From Luteimonas chenhongjianii (GTDB lineage Bacteria > Pseudomonadota > Gammaproteobacteria > Xanthomonadales > Xanthomonadaceae): a stretch of 64,000 nt of DNA. Position numbers and translations under genes: made by a program. The stretch spans positions 1,550,001 to 1,614,000 of the forward strand of contig NZ_CP023406.1 of assembly GCF_002327105.1 (NCBI RefSeq), read 5' to 3'. Within the stretch, counting starts at the first letter, position 1. The number at the start of each line of letters is the position of its first letter. Below the pieces are notes generated by a model. That model was not told the origin of the DNA and searched no databases. It saw only the letters and a program-made list of their open reading frames with translations. Shown in pieces: positions 27,291-36,468 of the stretch.

Positions 27291-27530
27291 CTGCTGGTAC
27301 TGACGCTTGCCTGGCCGGTCGCCGCATTCGTGCCACCGCCGGGCGATCCGCCGGCGGGCGCGCTGCGCGATTCCAGCGGTCTGGACCGGCAGGTGTCCGG
27401 TGGCCCGCTGATACCGGTCGAGCTGCAGCCGGGCGTCGTCCCGTCTGTGCTCAGACTCGCCGAGGATGAAACCGGCGGTCTGTGGGTCGGTGCTTGCGGG
27501 CGGCAGCTGTTCCGCGTGTGCGACGACTGA
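27291..27530 (+). pseudogene. Small secreted protein with lost or shifted start
   Basis: From 27291 the frame reads L-L-V-L-T-L-A-W-P-V-A-A-F, a signal-peptide-like core, then a 66-residue Pro/Gly-rich mature part ending C-G-R-Q-L-F-R-V-C-D-D at TGA 27528-27530. A TGA at 27288-27290 lies directly before the hydrophobic run in the same frame. A Met/Val-capable upstream frame is offset by one base. The first in-frame start is GTG 27330, which would drop the signal peptide. Either a single-base frameshift broke the gene or translation starts at a CTG. The family is unknown. Confidence 0.35.
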
Positions 27531-27572
27531 TTCCGGTCGATTCAGTCGCGCGTCGCTAGCATTGCCCGGCGG

Positions 27573-27635
27573 CGGCAGGGACGACCCTGCCGGGACACAC
27601 CGCTCCCGGGGACGGCCCCATCGCCACGGTGGAGG
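27573..27635 (+). promoter_or_regulatory. Guanidine-II riboswitch (mini-ykkC)
   Basis: Two hairpins carry the class-defining ACGR loops. The first is CGGCAGGG (27573-27580), loop ACGA (27581-27584), CCCTGCCG (27585-27592). The second is GGGG (27608-27611), loop ACGG (27612-27615), CCCC (27616-27619), and is followed 11 bp later by the GGAGG ribosome site of sugE. In known members the two loops kiss through their CG bases when guanidinium binds, freeing the ribosome site. The gene downstream, a guanidinium exporter, is the standard target. Confidence 0.88.
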
Positions 27636-27641
27636 CAGCGT

Positions 27642-27956
27642 ATGTCGTGGATCATTCTCGTTCTGGCCGGGCTGTTCGAGATCGCCTGGGCGATCGGCCT
27701 CAAGTACACCGAAGGCTTCACCCGGCTCTGGCCCAGCGTCGCCACGCTGGCGGCCATGGCGATCAGCATCGGCCTGCTGGGCGTTGCGATGCGGACGCTA
27801 CCCGTGGGCACGGCCTATGCCATCTGGGTCGGTATCGGCGCCGTCGGCACGGTCATCCTCGGCATCGTGCTGATGGGCGATCCGGCGACGCCGGGACGTC
27901 TGATCAGCCTGGGCCTGATCGTCATGGGCATCGTCGGGCTGAAGCTCGCAAGCTGA
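27642..27956 (+). CDS. gdx: Guanidinium exporter Gdx (SugE), SMR family
   Basis: The product is 104 residues with four transmembrane helices and the small-multidrug-resistance fold. Glu13 in G-L-F-E-I-A-W is the essential proton and substrate carboxylate. The Gdx/SugE-type pattern [14 protein letters not shown] and [12 protein letters not shown] separates it from polyaromatic-cation exporters such as EmrE. It works as an antiparallel dimer exchanging guanidinium for protons across the inner membrane. ATG 27642 has GGAGG at 27631-27635, directly after the guanidine-II riboswitch. Confidence 0.94.
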   Translation: MSWIILVLAGLFEIAWAIGLKYTEGFTRLWPSVATLAAMAISIGLLGVAMRTLPVGTAYAIWVGIGAVGTVILGIVLMGDPATPGRLISLGLIVMGIVGLKLAS

Positions 27957-28142
27957 CTGCAGGGCTGATACGCGCACCGCACGCACTGCGCGGTCGCACA
28001 GGCCGCGCGCTGTGATGACGCATGCAGGCCCGCGCCCGCGCAACGCGCTGCTGGTGCAAGCGGTCCGCATCGGGGACCATTGCCGGCCCCGCGCGGCGGC
28101 CCTGCCACGCGGGTCGCCTGTCTTTTCTTGCCGGAAGTGCCT

Positions 28143-29273
28143 GTGCTGAGTGTCGTCGCGATCGTTCTTGCGTCCTATGTGGTGTTGCGCCTGGTGGGGC
28201 CGCTTCGCCTGTCCTGGCCGGTCCGCAGCGCGCTGGCGCTACTCGTGTACGGGCTGGCCCTGCATCACCGCATCGTCGCGCGCTTCGCCGGGAGCATGGC
28301 GTCGCCCGAGCTGCCGAAACTCGTGATCGCCACGCTGGGGACCGGCTTCATCGCGTTGCTGCTGACGGCGGTATTCGTGCTCGTGCTGGACGCGGTGACG
28401 CTGCTGGCGCGGGTCCTGCGTCGGCGGGGGGCGCTCGCGCGCCTCCGCGCGCCGGGGCCGAGGCCTGCGGCCGCGGCGCTGGCCCTGCTGCTGGCGCTGT
28501 ACGGGACCTGGCAGGCGATGGCGGTCCCGAAGGTCCGGCAGGTCGAGATCGCGATCGACGGGCTGCCGGCGGCCTTCGAGGGCTACCGCGTACTGCAGTT
28601 GACCGATATCCACGCGAGCCGGCTGCTGACCGGCGACTGGGTCGCCGATGTCGTCGCGGCGGCGAACGCGCAGCAGCCCGACCTGGTCGTCATCACCGGC
28701 GATCTGGTGGACGGCAGTGTGGAGGCGCGCGCCGACGACGTGCGGCCGCTGGCTGGCCTGCGCGCGTCCGACGGCGTCGTGGCGATTACCGGCAACCACG
28801 AGTACTACGCCCAGTACCGGGCATGGATGGATGCCTTCCGCGCGCTGGGCATGCAGGTCCTGGAGAACACGCATCTGGGGATCGCGCGCGGGGATGCGGT
28901 GCTGACCATCGCCGGCGTCACCGATCCGGTGGCCGAACGCTACGGCCTGCCAGGCCCCGATCTCGACGCAGCGCTCGCCGGCGCTCCGCCGCAGGCGCCG
29001 GTAATCCTGCTCGACCATCGCCCCGTCGCGGCGCGCGAAGCCGCCTCGCGCGGCGTCGCGCTGCAGCTCTCGGGACATACGCATGGCGGTCACATCACCG
29101 GCATGCACCGGCTCGTCGCGCGTGCGAACGGTGGCTTCGTCTCGGGTCTGTACCGGGTGGCCGGCATGCAGCTCTATGTCAGCAATGGCGCCGGCCTGTG
29201 GCCGGGCTTCGCCACGCGCATCGGCGTGCCGTCCGAGATCACCGTGCTGACCCTGCGCCGCGCGCCGGGCTGA
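28143..29273 (+). CDS. Membrane-anchored metallophosphoesterase
   Basis: The product is about 376 residues from GTG 28143 (28137 is possible), with three to four N-terminal transmembrane helices (to about residue 125) followed by a calcineurin-like phosphoesterase domain. Metal-binding motifs are L-T-D-I-H, G-D-L-V-D-G, G-N-H-E-Y-Y and G-H-T-H-G-G-H. The layout resembles E. coli YkuE/YaeI-type proteins, some of which act on UDP-2,3-diacylglucosamine or unknown substrates. The substrate is undetermined. It is convergent with rnt. Confidence 0.88.
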   Translation: MLSVVAIVLASYVVLRLVGPLRLSWPVRSALALLVYGLALHHRIVARFAGSMASPELPKLVIATLGTGFIALLLTAVFVLVLDAVTLLARVLRRRGALARLRAPGPRPAAAALALLLALYGTWQAMAVPKVRQVEIAIDGLPAAFEGYRVLQLTDIHASRLLTGDWVADVVAAANAQQPDLVVITGDLVDGSVEARADDVRPLAGLRASDGVVAITGNHEYYAQYRAWMDAFRALGMQVLENTHLGIARGDAVLTIAGVTDPVAERYGLPGPDLDAALAGAPPQAPVILLDHRPVAAREAASRGVALQLSGHTHGGHITGMHRLVARANGGFVSGLYRVAGMQLYVSNGAGLWPGFATRIGVPSEITVLTLRRAPG

Positions 29274-29292
29274 GTGCGTTCGCGCGGGTGGA

Positions 29293-29940
29293 TCAGTCGG
29301 CCGGGGGTGCCATCGCCGGCCATGCATTGGCGATGCGGCAGAACAGCTGCGCGGTCAGCGTCGTGTCGTAGAGCGCCGAATGCGCCTGGTTCTGGTCCCA
29401 TTCCAGCCCCGCCGCCGCGACCGCGCGCGCCAGCACGGTCTGCCCGTAGGCCACGCCGGCCAGGGTCACCGTGTCGAACACGCTGAACGGATGGAAGGGG
29501 TTGCGCTTGTGCTGGGTGCGCGCCACTGCGGCGTTGACGAAGCCCAGATCGAAATGCGCGTTGTGGCCGACCAGGATCGCGCGCTGGCAATTGTGGTGGC
29601 GCACCGCGTTGCGCACGTGCGCGAACACATGGTCGAGCGCGTCGTACTCGGGCTTGGCGAAGCGGAACGGATGATGGATATCGATGCCGGTCACTTCGAG
29701 CGACTGCGGATCGATCGACGTGCCGTCGGCCGGTTCGACATGCGCGTGCACGGGACTGCCGGGCACCAGGCGGCCGTCGTCGTCGAGATCCAGCGGGATC
29801 GCGGCAATTTCCAGCAGGGCGTGGCGACGCGCCTCGAAACCGCCGGTTTCGACGTCGACGACGACCGGCAGGAAGCCGCGGAAGCGGCGGGACATCGGGG
29901 TGTGTGACGCCGTTTCGGCGGGTGCTGCAGCTTCGCTCAT
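29293..29940 (-). CDS. rnt: Ribonuclease T
   Basis: RNase T is a dimeric DEDDh exoribonuclease that trims tRNA CCA ends and matures the 3' ends of small stable RNAs and 23S rRNA. The 215 residues show Exo [11 protein letters not shown], Exo [12 protein letters not shown] and Exo [11 protein letters not shown], the complete DEDDh set. Length matches E. coli RNase T (215). It starts at ATG 29940. Confidence 0.95.
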   Translation of the reverse strand: MSEAAAPAETASHTPMSRRFRGFLPVVVDVETGGFEARRHALLEIAAIPLDLDDDGRLVPGSPVHAHVEPADGTSIDPQSLEVTGIDIHHPFRFAKPEYDALDHVFAHVRNAVRHHNCQRAILVGHNAHFDLGFVNAAVARTQHKRNPFHPFSVFDTVTLAGVAYGQTVLARAVAAAGLEWDQNQAHSALYDTTLTAQLFCRIANAWPAMAPPAD

Positions 29941-30140
29941 GGGCGCAAGCCTAGCAGAGCGGGGTGACTCGACTGCGCGGTGGACGCGTTAGCGGGAGGC
30001 GGAGGCGCGCGGCCCACGCAGGACCGTCCATACGCCGGACCGCATTGCGGAATGGACGGCGCAGCGGTGCGCCCCGCAGCGGCGGAGGGCGTGGTTTGCC
30101 ACGACGCCCGCCGCGGGCCCTGGCGGTACTTTTCGGCGAC

Positions 30141-30845
30141 TCACGACACCGTGTTGGTGAAGTCGCGCTTGTCGCGCGGCAGCAGTGGCTCGTCGCCCCT
30201 GACCTGGAACCAGATGTTCTCGGCGATGTTGGTCGCGTGGTCGCCGATGCGCTCGATGTTCTTGGCCATGAACAGCAGGTGCGTGCTTGGCGTGATCGCG
30301 CGTGGATCTTCCATCATGTAGGTCAGCAGCTCCCGGAACAGGCCGGTGTAGACCGTGTCGATCTCTGCGTCCTGGGCGCGCACGCGCCGGGCGGCGTCGG
30401 GATCGCTGTCGCGGAACGCGACGAGGACCTCGCGCACCTGGCGCACCGCCAGCTGGCCGAGCTGGGTCAGGCCACGCGTATAGGGCAGGGGCGGTGCGAG
30501 GTTGAGCGCGGTCGAGCGCTTGGCGACATTCGCCGCGTAGTCGCCGATGCGCTCGATGTCGGCGGCGATGCGCAGGGCCGCGAGGATGTCGCGCAGGTCG
30601 CGCGCCAGCGGCCCGCGCAGCGCGAGCTTCATGACGTCCTGGCTGATCTCCTGCTCGAGCGTGTCGATGGCCTCGTCGTTGGCGATGATGCGCGCGGCCG
30701 CCTTGTCGTCGCGGCGCTCGACCACGTCGAGCGCGGCTTCCAGCTGCGCTGCCGCCATCTCGCCCATGCGCAGGATCTCGCTGGTCAGACGGGCGCGTTC
30801 GTCGTCGTAGCTCTTGACGATGTGCTCGGTGGGTTGGTTGGGCAT
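30141..30845 (-). CDS. phoU: Phosphate-specific transport regulator PhoU
   Basis: PhoU connects the PstSCAB transporter to the PhoR sensor and represses the Pho regulon when phosphate is plentiful. The 234 residues form two three-helix PhoU repeats, each with the metal-binding E/D-x-x-x-D signature: A-D-I-E-R-I-G-D-Y-A-A-N near residue 85-96 and K-N-I-E-R-I-G-D-H-A-T-N near 190-201. I chose ATG 30845 (M-P-N-Q-P-T-E-H-I); the longer frame adds a proline-rich non-homologous piece. Last gene of the pst operon, 140 bp after pstB. No phoB or phoR is in the window. Confidence 0.94.
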   Translation of the reverse strand: MPNQPTEHIVKSYDDERARLTSEILRMGEMAAAQLEAALDVVERRDDKAAARIIANDEAIDTLEQEISQDVMKLALRGPLARDLRDILAALRIAADIERIGDYAANVAKRSTALNLAPPLPYTRGLTQLGQLAVRQVREVLVAFRDSDPDAARRVRAQDAEIDTVYTGLFRELLTYMMEDPRAITPSTHLLFMAKNIERIGDHATNIAENIWFQVRGDEPLLPRDKRDFTNTVS

Positions 30846-30986
30846 GGCGGGTACCTGGAGAGGAGGTGGCGGCAGTGGAAGGAACTGCAATGACACTGAA
30901 GTCTGATGGCGAGCGCTCGTCCGGCCGCGCGCAGCACGCGCGGCGTTCGGCAGGGCGCGCGGCAGTGCCGCGCAAGCGGCCCTGCC

Positions 30987-31841
30987 TCACCCAAACCGGC
31001 CGGTGATGTAGTCCTCGGTCTGCTGCTTGGAGGGATTGGAGAAGATGGTTTCGGTGGTGTCGTGCTCGATCAGGTCGCCGAGATACATGAAGGCGGTGTA
31101 GTCGGAGACGCGCGCCGCCTGCTGCATGTTGTGGGTGACGATGACGATCGTGTAGTCGAGCTTGAGCTCCTCGACCAGCTGCTCGATGCGGCTGGTGGAG
31201 ATGGGGTCCAGCGCGGAGGTCGGCTCGTCGAGCAGCAGGACATCCGGATGCAGGGCGACGGCGCGGGCGATGCACAGGCGCTGCTGCTGACCGCCCGACA
31301 GGCCCAGCGCGTTCCGCCCCAGCTTGTCCTTCACCTCGTTCCACAGCGCCGCCTGGGTCAGCGCCTGCTCGACGCGGACATCGAGATCGGCCTTCGAGAG
31401 CTTCTCGTGATGGCGGATCGCGTAGGCCACGTTCTCGAAGATCGTCATCGGGAACGGCACCGGCTTCTGGAACACCATGCCGACCTTGCTGCGCAACCGG
31501 TTCATCGGATACTTCGGCGACAGGATGTTCTCGCCGTCGAGCAGCAGTTCGCCGCTGGCGGTCATGTTCGGATACAGGGCGTAGATGCGGTTGAAGGTGC
31601 GCAGCAGCGTCGATTTGCCGCAGCCCGAAGGGCCGATCAGTGCGGTCACGCGCTTTTCCGGAATCTCCAGGTTGATGCCCTTGAGCGCGTGGAAATCACC
31701 GTAGTGGAAGTCCAGCCCGCGCGCGGCGATCTTGACCGGCGTCGGCGCCAGCTGGGTGCGCGCCTGCGTCGCCAGCGCGATGCGATGCGACGGAGCGGTG
31801 TGGAGGTCGTTCATGGACGGGTCCAGGCTGAGATTAGTCAT
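30987..31841 (-). CDS. pstB: Phosphate ABC transporter ATP-binding protein
   Basis: PstB is the ATPase of the high-affinity phosphate importer. It has Walker [10 protein letters not shown], signature L-S-G-G-Q-Q-Q-R, Walker [13 protein letters not shown] and the His switch in V-T-H-N-M. From ATG 31841, whose first bases overlap the pstA stop codon, the product is 284 residues. ATG 31814 (M-N-D-L-H) would give 275 and is closer to the usual length; the start is uncertain. Confidence 0.95.
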   Translation of the reverse strand: MTNLSLDPSMNDLHTAPSHRIALATQARTQLAPTPVKIAARGLDFHYGDFHALKGINLEIPEKRVTALIGPSGCGKSTLLRTFNRIYALYPNMTASGELLLDGENILSPKYPMNRLRSKVGMVFQKPVPFPMTIFENVAYAIRHHEKLSKADLDVRVEQALTQAALWNEVKDKLGRNALGLSGGQQQRLCIARAVALHPDVLLLDEPTSALDPISTSRIEQLVEELKLDYTIVIVTHNMQQAARVSDYTAFMYLGDLIEHDTTETIFSNPSKQQTEDYITGRFG

Positions 31842-32724
31842 TGGGAATCTTGTTGCGCAGCAGGATCGCGCGCGCACCGAGGCTGACCAGCAGGACGAAG
31901 CAGGTCAGCACCAGCGCGCCGGCCCAGGCCAGCTGTTGCCAGGATTCGTAGGGGCTGCCCGCGTACTGGTACATCACCACCGGGACGCTGGCCATCGGCT
32001 GCATGATGTTGCTGTTCCAGTACTGGTTGCCGAATGCGGTGAACAGCAGGGGCGCGGTCTCGCCGGAAATGCGCGCAAGGGCCAGCAGCACGCCGGTGAC
32101 GATGCCGGCCGAAGCGCTGCGGTAGAGCACCTGCACGACGACCTTCCACTGCGGCACCCCGAGCGACAGTGCGGCCTCGCGCATCTGCGTGGGCACCAGC
32201 TGCAGCATCTCGTCGGTGGTGCGCACGACCACCGGCAGCACGATGAACGCCAGGGCGATCGCGCCGGCCAGCGCCGAGAAGCGGCCGCCGGTGGTCATCA
32301 CGAACGCGGTGTAGACGAACAGGCCCAGCACGATCGACGGCGCCGACAGCAGGATGTCGTTGATGAAGCGCACGACGATGCCGGCCTTGCGGGCACGGCC
32401 GTACTCCGACAGCCAGGTGCCCGCGGCGACGCCGAGCGGCGTGCCGATGGCGATCGCCAGCCCGCACATGACCGCGCTGCCGAAGAAGGCGTTGAGCAGG
32501 CCGCCTTCCTGCATCGGCGGCGGGGTCATCTGGGTGAACAGCGCCGGGTTGATGCCGCCGGCGGCCTTGGACACCAGCGTCCACAGGATCCAGCCGAGGA
32601 AGAACAGACCGAACGCTGCGGTCAGGCAGCCCATGAGGACCGCGATGGCATTGCGCACGCGACGGCGTGCGTAGAGACGGTCGGCGACCTTGCGCTCGCG
32701 GTCGAGGACGGTGGCGGCGCTCAT
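31834..32724 (-). CDS. pstA: Phosphate ABC transporter permease PstA
   Basis: An inner-membrane permease of 296 residues with six transmembrane helices. The binding-protein-dependent transport (EAA) loop reads [14 protein letters not shown] and is followed by [10 protein letters not shown], typical of PstA. The start codon overlaps the pstC stop as ATGA, and the 3' end overlaps pstB by 8 bp, so translation is likely coupled. It pairs with PstC to form the channel. Confidence 0.95.
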   Translation of the reverse strand: MSAATVLDRERKVADRLYARRRVRNAIAVLMGCLTAAFGLFFLGWILWTLVSKAAGGINPALFTQMTPPPMQEGGLLNAFFGSAVMCGLAIAIGTPLGVAAGTWLSEYGRARKAGIVVRFINDILLSAPSIVLGLFVYTAFVMTTGGRFSALAGAIALAFIVLPVVVRTTDEMLQLVPTQMREAALSLGVPQWKVVVQVLYRSASAGIVTGVLLALARISGETAPLLFTAFGNQYWNSNIMQPMASVPVVMYQYAGSPYESWQQLAWAGALVLTCFVLLVSLGARAILLRNKIPND

Positions 32725-33695
32725 CAGGTGCCCTCCCTGCGGGCCAGCCGCATCAGCATCAGGCGGGCGAGCGCCAGCACGATGAAAGTGACGATGAACA
32801 GGACGAAGCCAAGCAGCAGCAGTGCCGAGCGGTAGGTTTCGGTGGCTTCACCGAAGTCGTTGGCGATCAAGGCCGCGATGGTCGTTCCCGGCTCCAGCAG
32901 CGACGGCGTCAGGCGCACCGAGTTGCCGATGACGAAAGCCACGGCCATCGTCTCGCCGAGCGCGCGGCCCAGACCGAGGAAGATGCCGCCGATGACGGCC
33001 GAGCGGGTGTAGGGCAGCACGATGTCCCAGCTCACTTCCCACTTGGTCGAGCCGAGGGCGTAGGCCGATTCCTTCAGGCGGGTCGGCACGGTCAGGAACA
33101 CTTCGCGCATCACCGCCGAGATGAAGGGGATCACCATGATCGCGAGCACGAAGCCTGCGGTCAGCGTGCCGATGCCGAGCGGCGGACCGCGGAACAGGGC
33201 GCCCAGGCCCGGGATCCCGCCGAGCGTGTCGTTGAGCCACGGCGTGATGTGGGTCGTCATCACCGGCACGAACACGAACAGACCCCACATGCCGTAGATG
33301 ATCGAGGGGATGCCAGCGAGCAGTTCGATCGCCGTGCCCACCGGGCCGCGCAGCCAGCGCGGCGCGACTTCGGTCAGGAAGAAGGCGATGCCGAAACTCA
33401 CCGGAACCGCGACGATCATGGCAATGAGCGCGGTGACGATGGTGCCGACGATCGGCGCCAGTGCGCCGTAGCGGTTCTCGACCGGGTTCCAGTCGGAGCT
33501 GGTGAAGAACGACAGCCCCTGCGAAGCCAGGGCGTCGCGGCCGCCCCACAGCATCGACAGCGCAGCGCCGGCGAGCGCCAGCATCACGAATACGACGGTG
33601 GCGGTCAGGATGATCTTGAACAGGCGGTCGGCGCGGGCATCGCGGAGGTCGCGGGTGCTCGGCGCCGGCACGGGGGAAGGGATAGCGGCGTGCAT
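32724..33695 (-). CDS. pstC: Phosphate ABC transporter permease PstC
   Basis: The product is 323 residues with six transmembrane helices. PstC features include F-F-T-S-S-D-W-N-P, G-I-P-S-I-I-Y-G-M-W-G and L-G-R-A-L-G-E-T-M-A-V, with the coupling loop K-E-S-A-Y-A-L-G-S-T-K-W-E. ATG 33695 gives a soluble N-terminal tail of about 25 residues. Translationally coupled to pstA. A 176-bp gap separates it from pstS1, which is transcribed toward it. Confidence 0.95.
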   Translation of the reverse strand: MHAAIPSPVPAPSTRDLRDARADRLFKIILTATVVFVMLALAGAALSMLWGGRDALASQGLSFFTSSDWNPVENRYGALAPIVGTIVTALIAMIVAVPVSFGIAFFLTEVAPRWLRGPVGTAIELLAGIPSIIYGMWGLFVFVPVMTTHITPWLNDTLGGIPGLGALFRGPPLGIGTLTAGFVLAIMVIPFISAVMREVFLTVPTRLKESAYALGSTKWEVSWDIVLPYTRSAVIGGIFLGLGRALGETMAVAFVIGNSVRLTPSLLEPGTTIAALIANDFGEATETYRSALLLLGFVLFIVTFIVLALARLMLMRLARREGT

Positions 33696-33871
33696 TGGAA
33701 AGTCCGGGAGGGAAGAGCCGCGGAGCGCAGCCGGCAGTCCGGATGAGCCGGCCTGCGCTGCAACGGTGGGTCGCCGATCTTCCGGCGAGTCGATGCTGGC
33801 TCCGGATGGGGCCAGGCATCACCGGGCCGGTCTTGCGACCGCGCCCGCTTCCGCGGACGCGGTCTTCAATC

Positions 33872-34936
33872 TCACTGGAACTCTGCAGCCCAGTAGGCCT
33901 CGATCTGCTGCACCAGCTCCGGCGGCAGCGGCACGTAATGCAGCTCGCTCGCCTGGGCCTGGCCCGATTCGAAGGCCCACTTGAAGAAGTCGCGCGCGGC
34001 CCGGCTGCGCGCTGCGTCCTTGGGCTGCTTGGGCATCAGCATGAAATTCGTCGCGGTGATCGGCCACGCATCAGCGCCCGGGGCATTGGTGATGACCAGG
34101 CTGAAGTCCTGCGCACTGGCCCAGTCGGCGGTCACGGCGGCCGCGGCGAAGCTTTCCTCGCTCGGCTGTACCCAGTTGCCAGCCGCGTTCTGCAGCGACG
34201 CGTAGGGCATGCCGTTCTGCAGGGCATAGGCCAGCTCGACGTAACCGATCGACCCCTTGATCTGCTGCACGTACGAGGCGACGCCTTCATTGCCCTTGCC
34301 GCCCACGCCCGAGGGCCACTGCACCGAGGTGCCTTCGCCGACCCGCGACTTCCAGTCCGGGCTGACCTTGGACAGGTAATTGGAGAAGTTGAACGTGGTG
34401 CCCGAGCCATCGGAGCGGTGAACGAGGCTGATCTTGCCGGCGGGCAGGTTCAACCCCGGGTTGAGCGCGGCGATCGCCGGGTCGTTCCAGCTGGCGACCT
34501 TGCCGAGGAAGATGTCGGCCAGCAGCGCGCCGGTCAGCTTGAGCTGGCCCGGCTGCAGCCCTTCGACATTGAGTACCGGCACCACGCCACCGATGGCGGA
34601 GGGGAACTGGCCAAGGCCCGCGGCCTGCAGCTCGGCGCTGTCGAGCGGCTTGTCGGACGAACCGAAATCGACAGTGCCGGCCTTGATCTGGGCGATGCCG
34701 CCGCCCGAGCCGATCGACTGGTAGTTGATCCTGTTGCCGGTGGCGGCGTTGTAATCGGCCGACCACTTCGACACCAGCGGATAGATGAAGGATGCCCCCG
34801 CGCCCGAGACCTCCGCGATCGCGCGGTCCCCGGCCGGCTGCGCGGCACCGGGCGCGTCGGCGCCGGGACCACCACAGGCGGCAAGAAAGAGGAGCGAGGA
34901 CAGCGCAAGCGCGCCGATCCGGATCGTCTGGGACAT
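33872..34936 (-). CDS. pstS: Phosphate-binding protein PstS, lipoprotein form (PstS1)
   Basis: The product is 354 residues from ATG 34936, which has GGAG six bases upstream. The signal peptide ends in a lipobox L-A-A-C with Cys21, so the protein should be lipid-anchored in the envelope. The mature part has the phosphate-binding features G-A-G-A-S-F-I-Y-P, G-S-G-G-G-I-A-Q-I, F-G-S-S-D and H-R-S-D-G-S-G-T-T. It is nearest to pstC and is probably the cognate binding protein of the importer. A PhoB-like site lies at 35003-35020. Confidence 0.95.
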   Translation of the reverse strand: MSQTIRIGALALSSLLFLAACGGPGADAPGAAQPAGDRAIAEVSGAGASFIYPLVSKWSADYNAATGNRINYQSIGSGGGIAQIKAGTVDFGSSDKPLDSAELQAAGLGQFPSAIGGVVPVLNVEGLQPGQLKLTGALLADIFLGKVASWNDPAIAALNPGLNLPAGKISLVHRSDGSGTTFNFSNYLSKVSPDWKSRVGEGTSVQWPSGVGGKGNEGVASYVQQIKGSIGYVELAYALQNGMPYASLQNAAGNWVQPSEESFAAAAVTADWASAQDFSLVITNAPGADAWPITATNFMLMPKQPKDAARSRAARDFFKWAFESGQAQASELHYVPLPPELVQQIEAYWAAEFQ

Positions 34937-35002
34937 GCGTGACTCCATCTGAAGGCGGCAACGCGCGGCGTCGCCTCGATCCGGGTATGGAATGATGTTT
35001 GT

Positions 35003-35020
35003 GTTACAGCCGTATGACGC
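35003..35020 (-). promoter_or_regulatory. Putative Pho box of pstS1
   Basis: Read on the minus strand, GCGTCAT, four bases, CTGTAAC, with a further weak unit ACATCAT 11 bp on (34992-34998). This has the 7+4+7 spacing of PhoB sites (CTGTCAT-N4-CTGTCAT), each full unit matching 5 of 7. It lies about 70 bp before the pstS1 start. Confidence 0.5.
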
Positions 35021-35241
35021 GCGAACCATCTGGCGGTGATGGCGGGCGAAACACGGGCTCTACGATCGGTGCCGCGTGCGGGCCTGAACGACACGCTCGT
35101 CCGGGCGCCGCGAATGCAAGGATGCGCGCGCCAGGCATCGGTTCCCGGTGAAGAGGCGTGGGGGTGCTGGCGCACCCGGTGGCGATGCCGCCACTGGATC
35201 GCCGGATCGCGCGTCCCGCCCAGCGGGCGGCTCGCTCGGAA

Positions 35242-35266
35242 CAAAGAAACGGGCCCGAAGGCCCGC
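35242..35266 (-). terminator. Terminator of pstS2
   Basis: On the minus strand, CGGGCC-TTCG-GGCCCG (35265-35250) is followed by TTTCTTTG. It lies 40 bp after the pstS2 stop and before the pstS1 promoter, so the two pstS genes are probably separate transcription units with some read-through. Confidence 0.7.
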
Positions 35267-35304
35267 TGGAAGGAGGGGAGGAAGATCTGATCTGTCGACG
35301 TGAA

Positions 35305-36339
35305 TCAATAGCGCGCGTTGTCCGCCCAGTAGCGCTCGATCTGCTGCACCAGCGCAGCCGGCAGCGGCACGTAGCCGAGCTGACGGGCCTGCGGGCCGCC
35401 GTTGGCGTAGACCCAGCTGAAGAACTCCTGCGCGTTCCTGGCGCCGGCGCGGTTGCGCGGCTGGCGGTGCATGAGGATGAAGTTGGTCGCGGTGATCGGC
35501 CAGGAGTTCTCGCCGGGCGCGTTGGTCATGACCAGGAAGAAGTCGCGGCTGGCGCCCCAGTTGGCACTTGCTGCGGCAGCGGAAAAGGTTTCCTCGCTCG
35601 GGTTGACGAAGTTGCCGGCGGCGTTCTTCAGGCGCGAGTAGGCCATGCGGTTCTGCAGCGCGTAGGACAGCTCGACATAACCGATACCGCCCTTGATCTG
35701 CCTGACATAGGCGGCGACGCCCTCGTTGCCCTTGCCGCCGATGCCCACCGGCCACTGCACGGTGGTGCCTTCGCCGACGCCGTTCTTCCAGTCCGGACTG
35801 ACCTTGGACAGGTAGTTGACGAAGTTGAAGGTGGTGCCGGAGCCGTCCGAACGATGGACGACGGTGATGCGCGCGTCGGGCAGGGCGATGCCAGCGTTGA
35901 GCGCCACGATTGCCGGATCGTTCCAGCGGGTGATCCTGCCCAGGAAGATGTTGGCCAGGGTGGCGCCGTCGAGCTTCATCGCGCCGGCCGCCACGCCTTC
36001 GACGTTGACGATCGGCACCACGCCGCCGATCACCGACGGAAACTGCACCAGGCCCGACTTGGCCAGGTCTTCCGGCGGCAGCGGCGCGTCGGACGAGCCG
36101 AAGTCCACGGTGCCGGCCTTGATCTGGGCGATGCCGCCGCCCGAGCCGATCGACTGGTAGTTGACCTGCTTGCCGGTGGCGGTGCGGTAGTCGGCCGACC
36201 AGCGGGTCATCGCCGGGTAGACGAACGAAGCGCCAGCGCCGGTGACGTCGCTGGCCATGGCGGGCGCGGCGAACGTGGCCGCCAGCAATGTGGTCGCCAG
36301 CGCGGCGGCGGCGACACGGTTCTTGAGCAATGCGTGCAT
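35305..36339 (-). CDS. pstS: Phosphate-binding protein PstS, soluble periplasmic paralogue (PstS2)
   Basis: The product is 344 residues with a Sec signal peptide (M-H-A-L-L-K-N-R, hydrophobic core, cleavage near A-M-A-S) and no lipobox, so it should be free in the periplasm or secreted. It shares the binding motifs of PstS1 (G-A-G-A-S-F-V-Y-P, G-S-G-G-G-I-A-Q-I, H-R-S-D-G-S-G-T-T) and much of the rest, pointing to a tandem duplication. Regulated from its own upstream Pho-type repeats and ended by its own terminator. It may bind phosphate at the outer-membrane porin encoded divergently. Confidence 0.95.
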   Translation of the reverse strand: MHALLKNRVAAAALATTLLAATFAAPAMASDVTGAGASFVYPAMTRWSADYRTATGKQVNYQSIGSGGGIAQIKAGTVDFGSSDAPLPPEDLAKSGLVQFPSVIGGVVPIVNVEGVAAGAMKLDGATLANIFLGRITRWNDPAIVALNAGIALPDARITVVHRSDGSGTTFNFVNYLSKVSPDWKNGVGEGTTVQWPVGIGGKGNEGVAAYVRQIKGGIGYVELSYALQNRMAYSRLKNAAGNFVNPSEETFSAAAASANWGASRDFFLVMTNAPGENSWPITATNFILMHRQPRNRAGARNAQEFFSWVYANGGPQARQLGYVPLPAALVQQIERYWADNARY

Positions 36340-36399
36340 GGAAACCCCTGGAGTGGTGGACGGCCTGTGGCGCCGTGCGGCGTATTTGACGGCCGGCCC

Positions 36400-36439
36400 A
36401 TGACAATTCCGCGTCAGCCCGGTGACCTGGGCATGACCT
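36400..36439 (-). promoter_or_regulatory. Putative Pho box array of pstS2
   Basis: On the minus strand, units at exact 11-bp spacing read AGGTCAT (36439-36433), AGGTCAC (36428-36422), a poor unit (36417-36411) and TTGTCAT (36406-36400), against the PhoB unit CTGTCAT. The array is 60-100 bp before the pstS2 start. Confidence 0.5.
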
Positions 36440-36468
36440 GGCATGCGCGCAGGGCGCGCGCGGCGATA

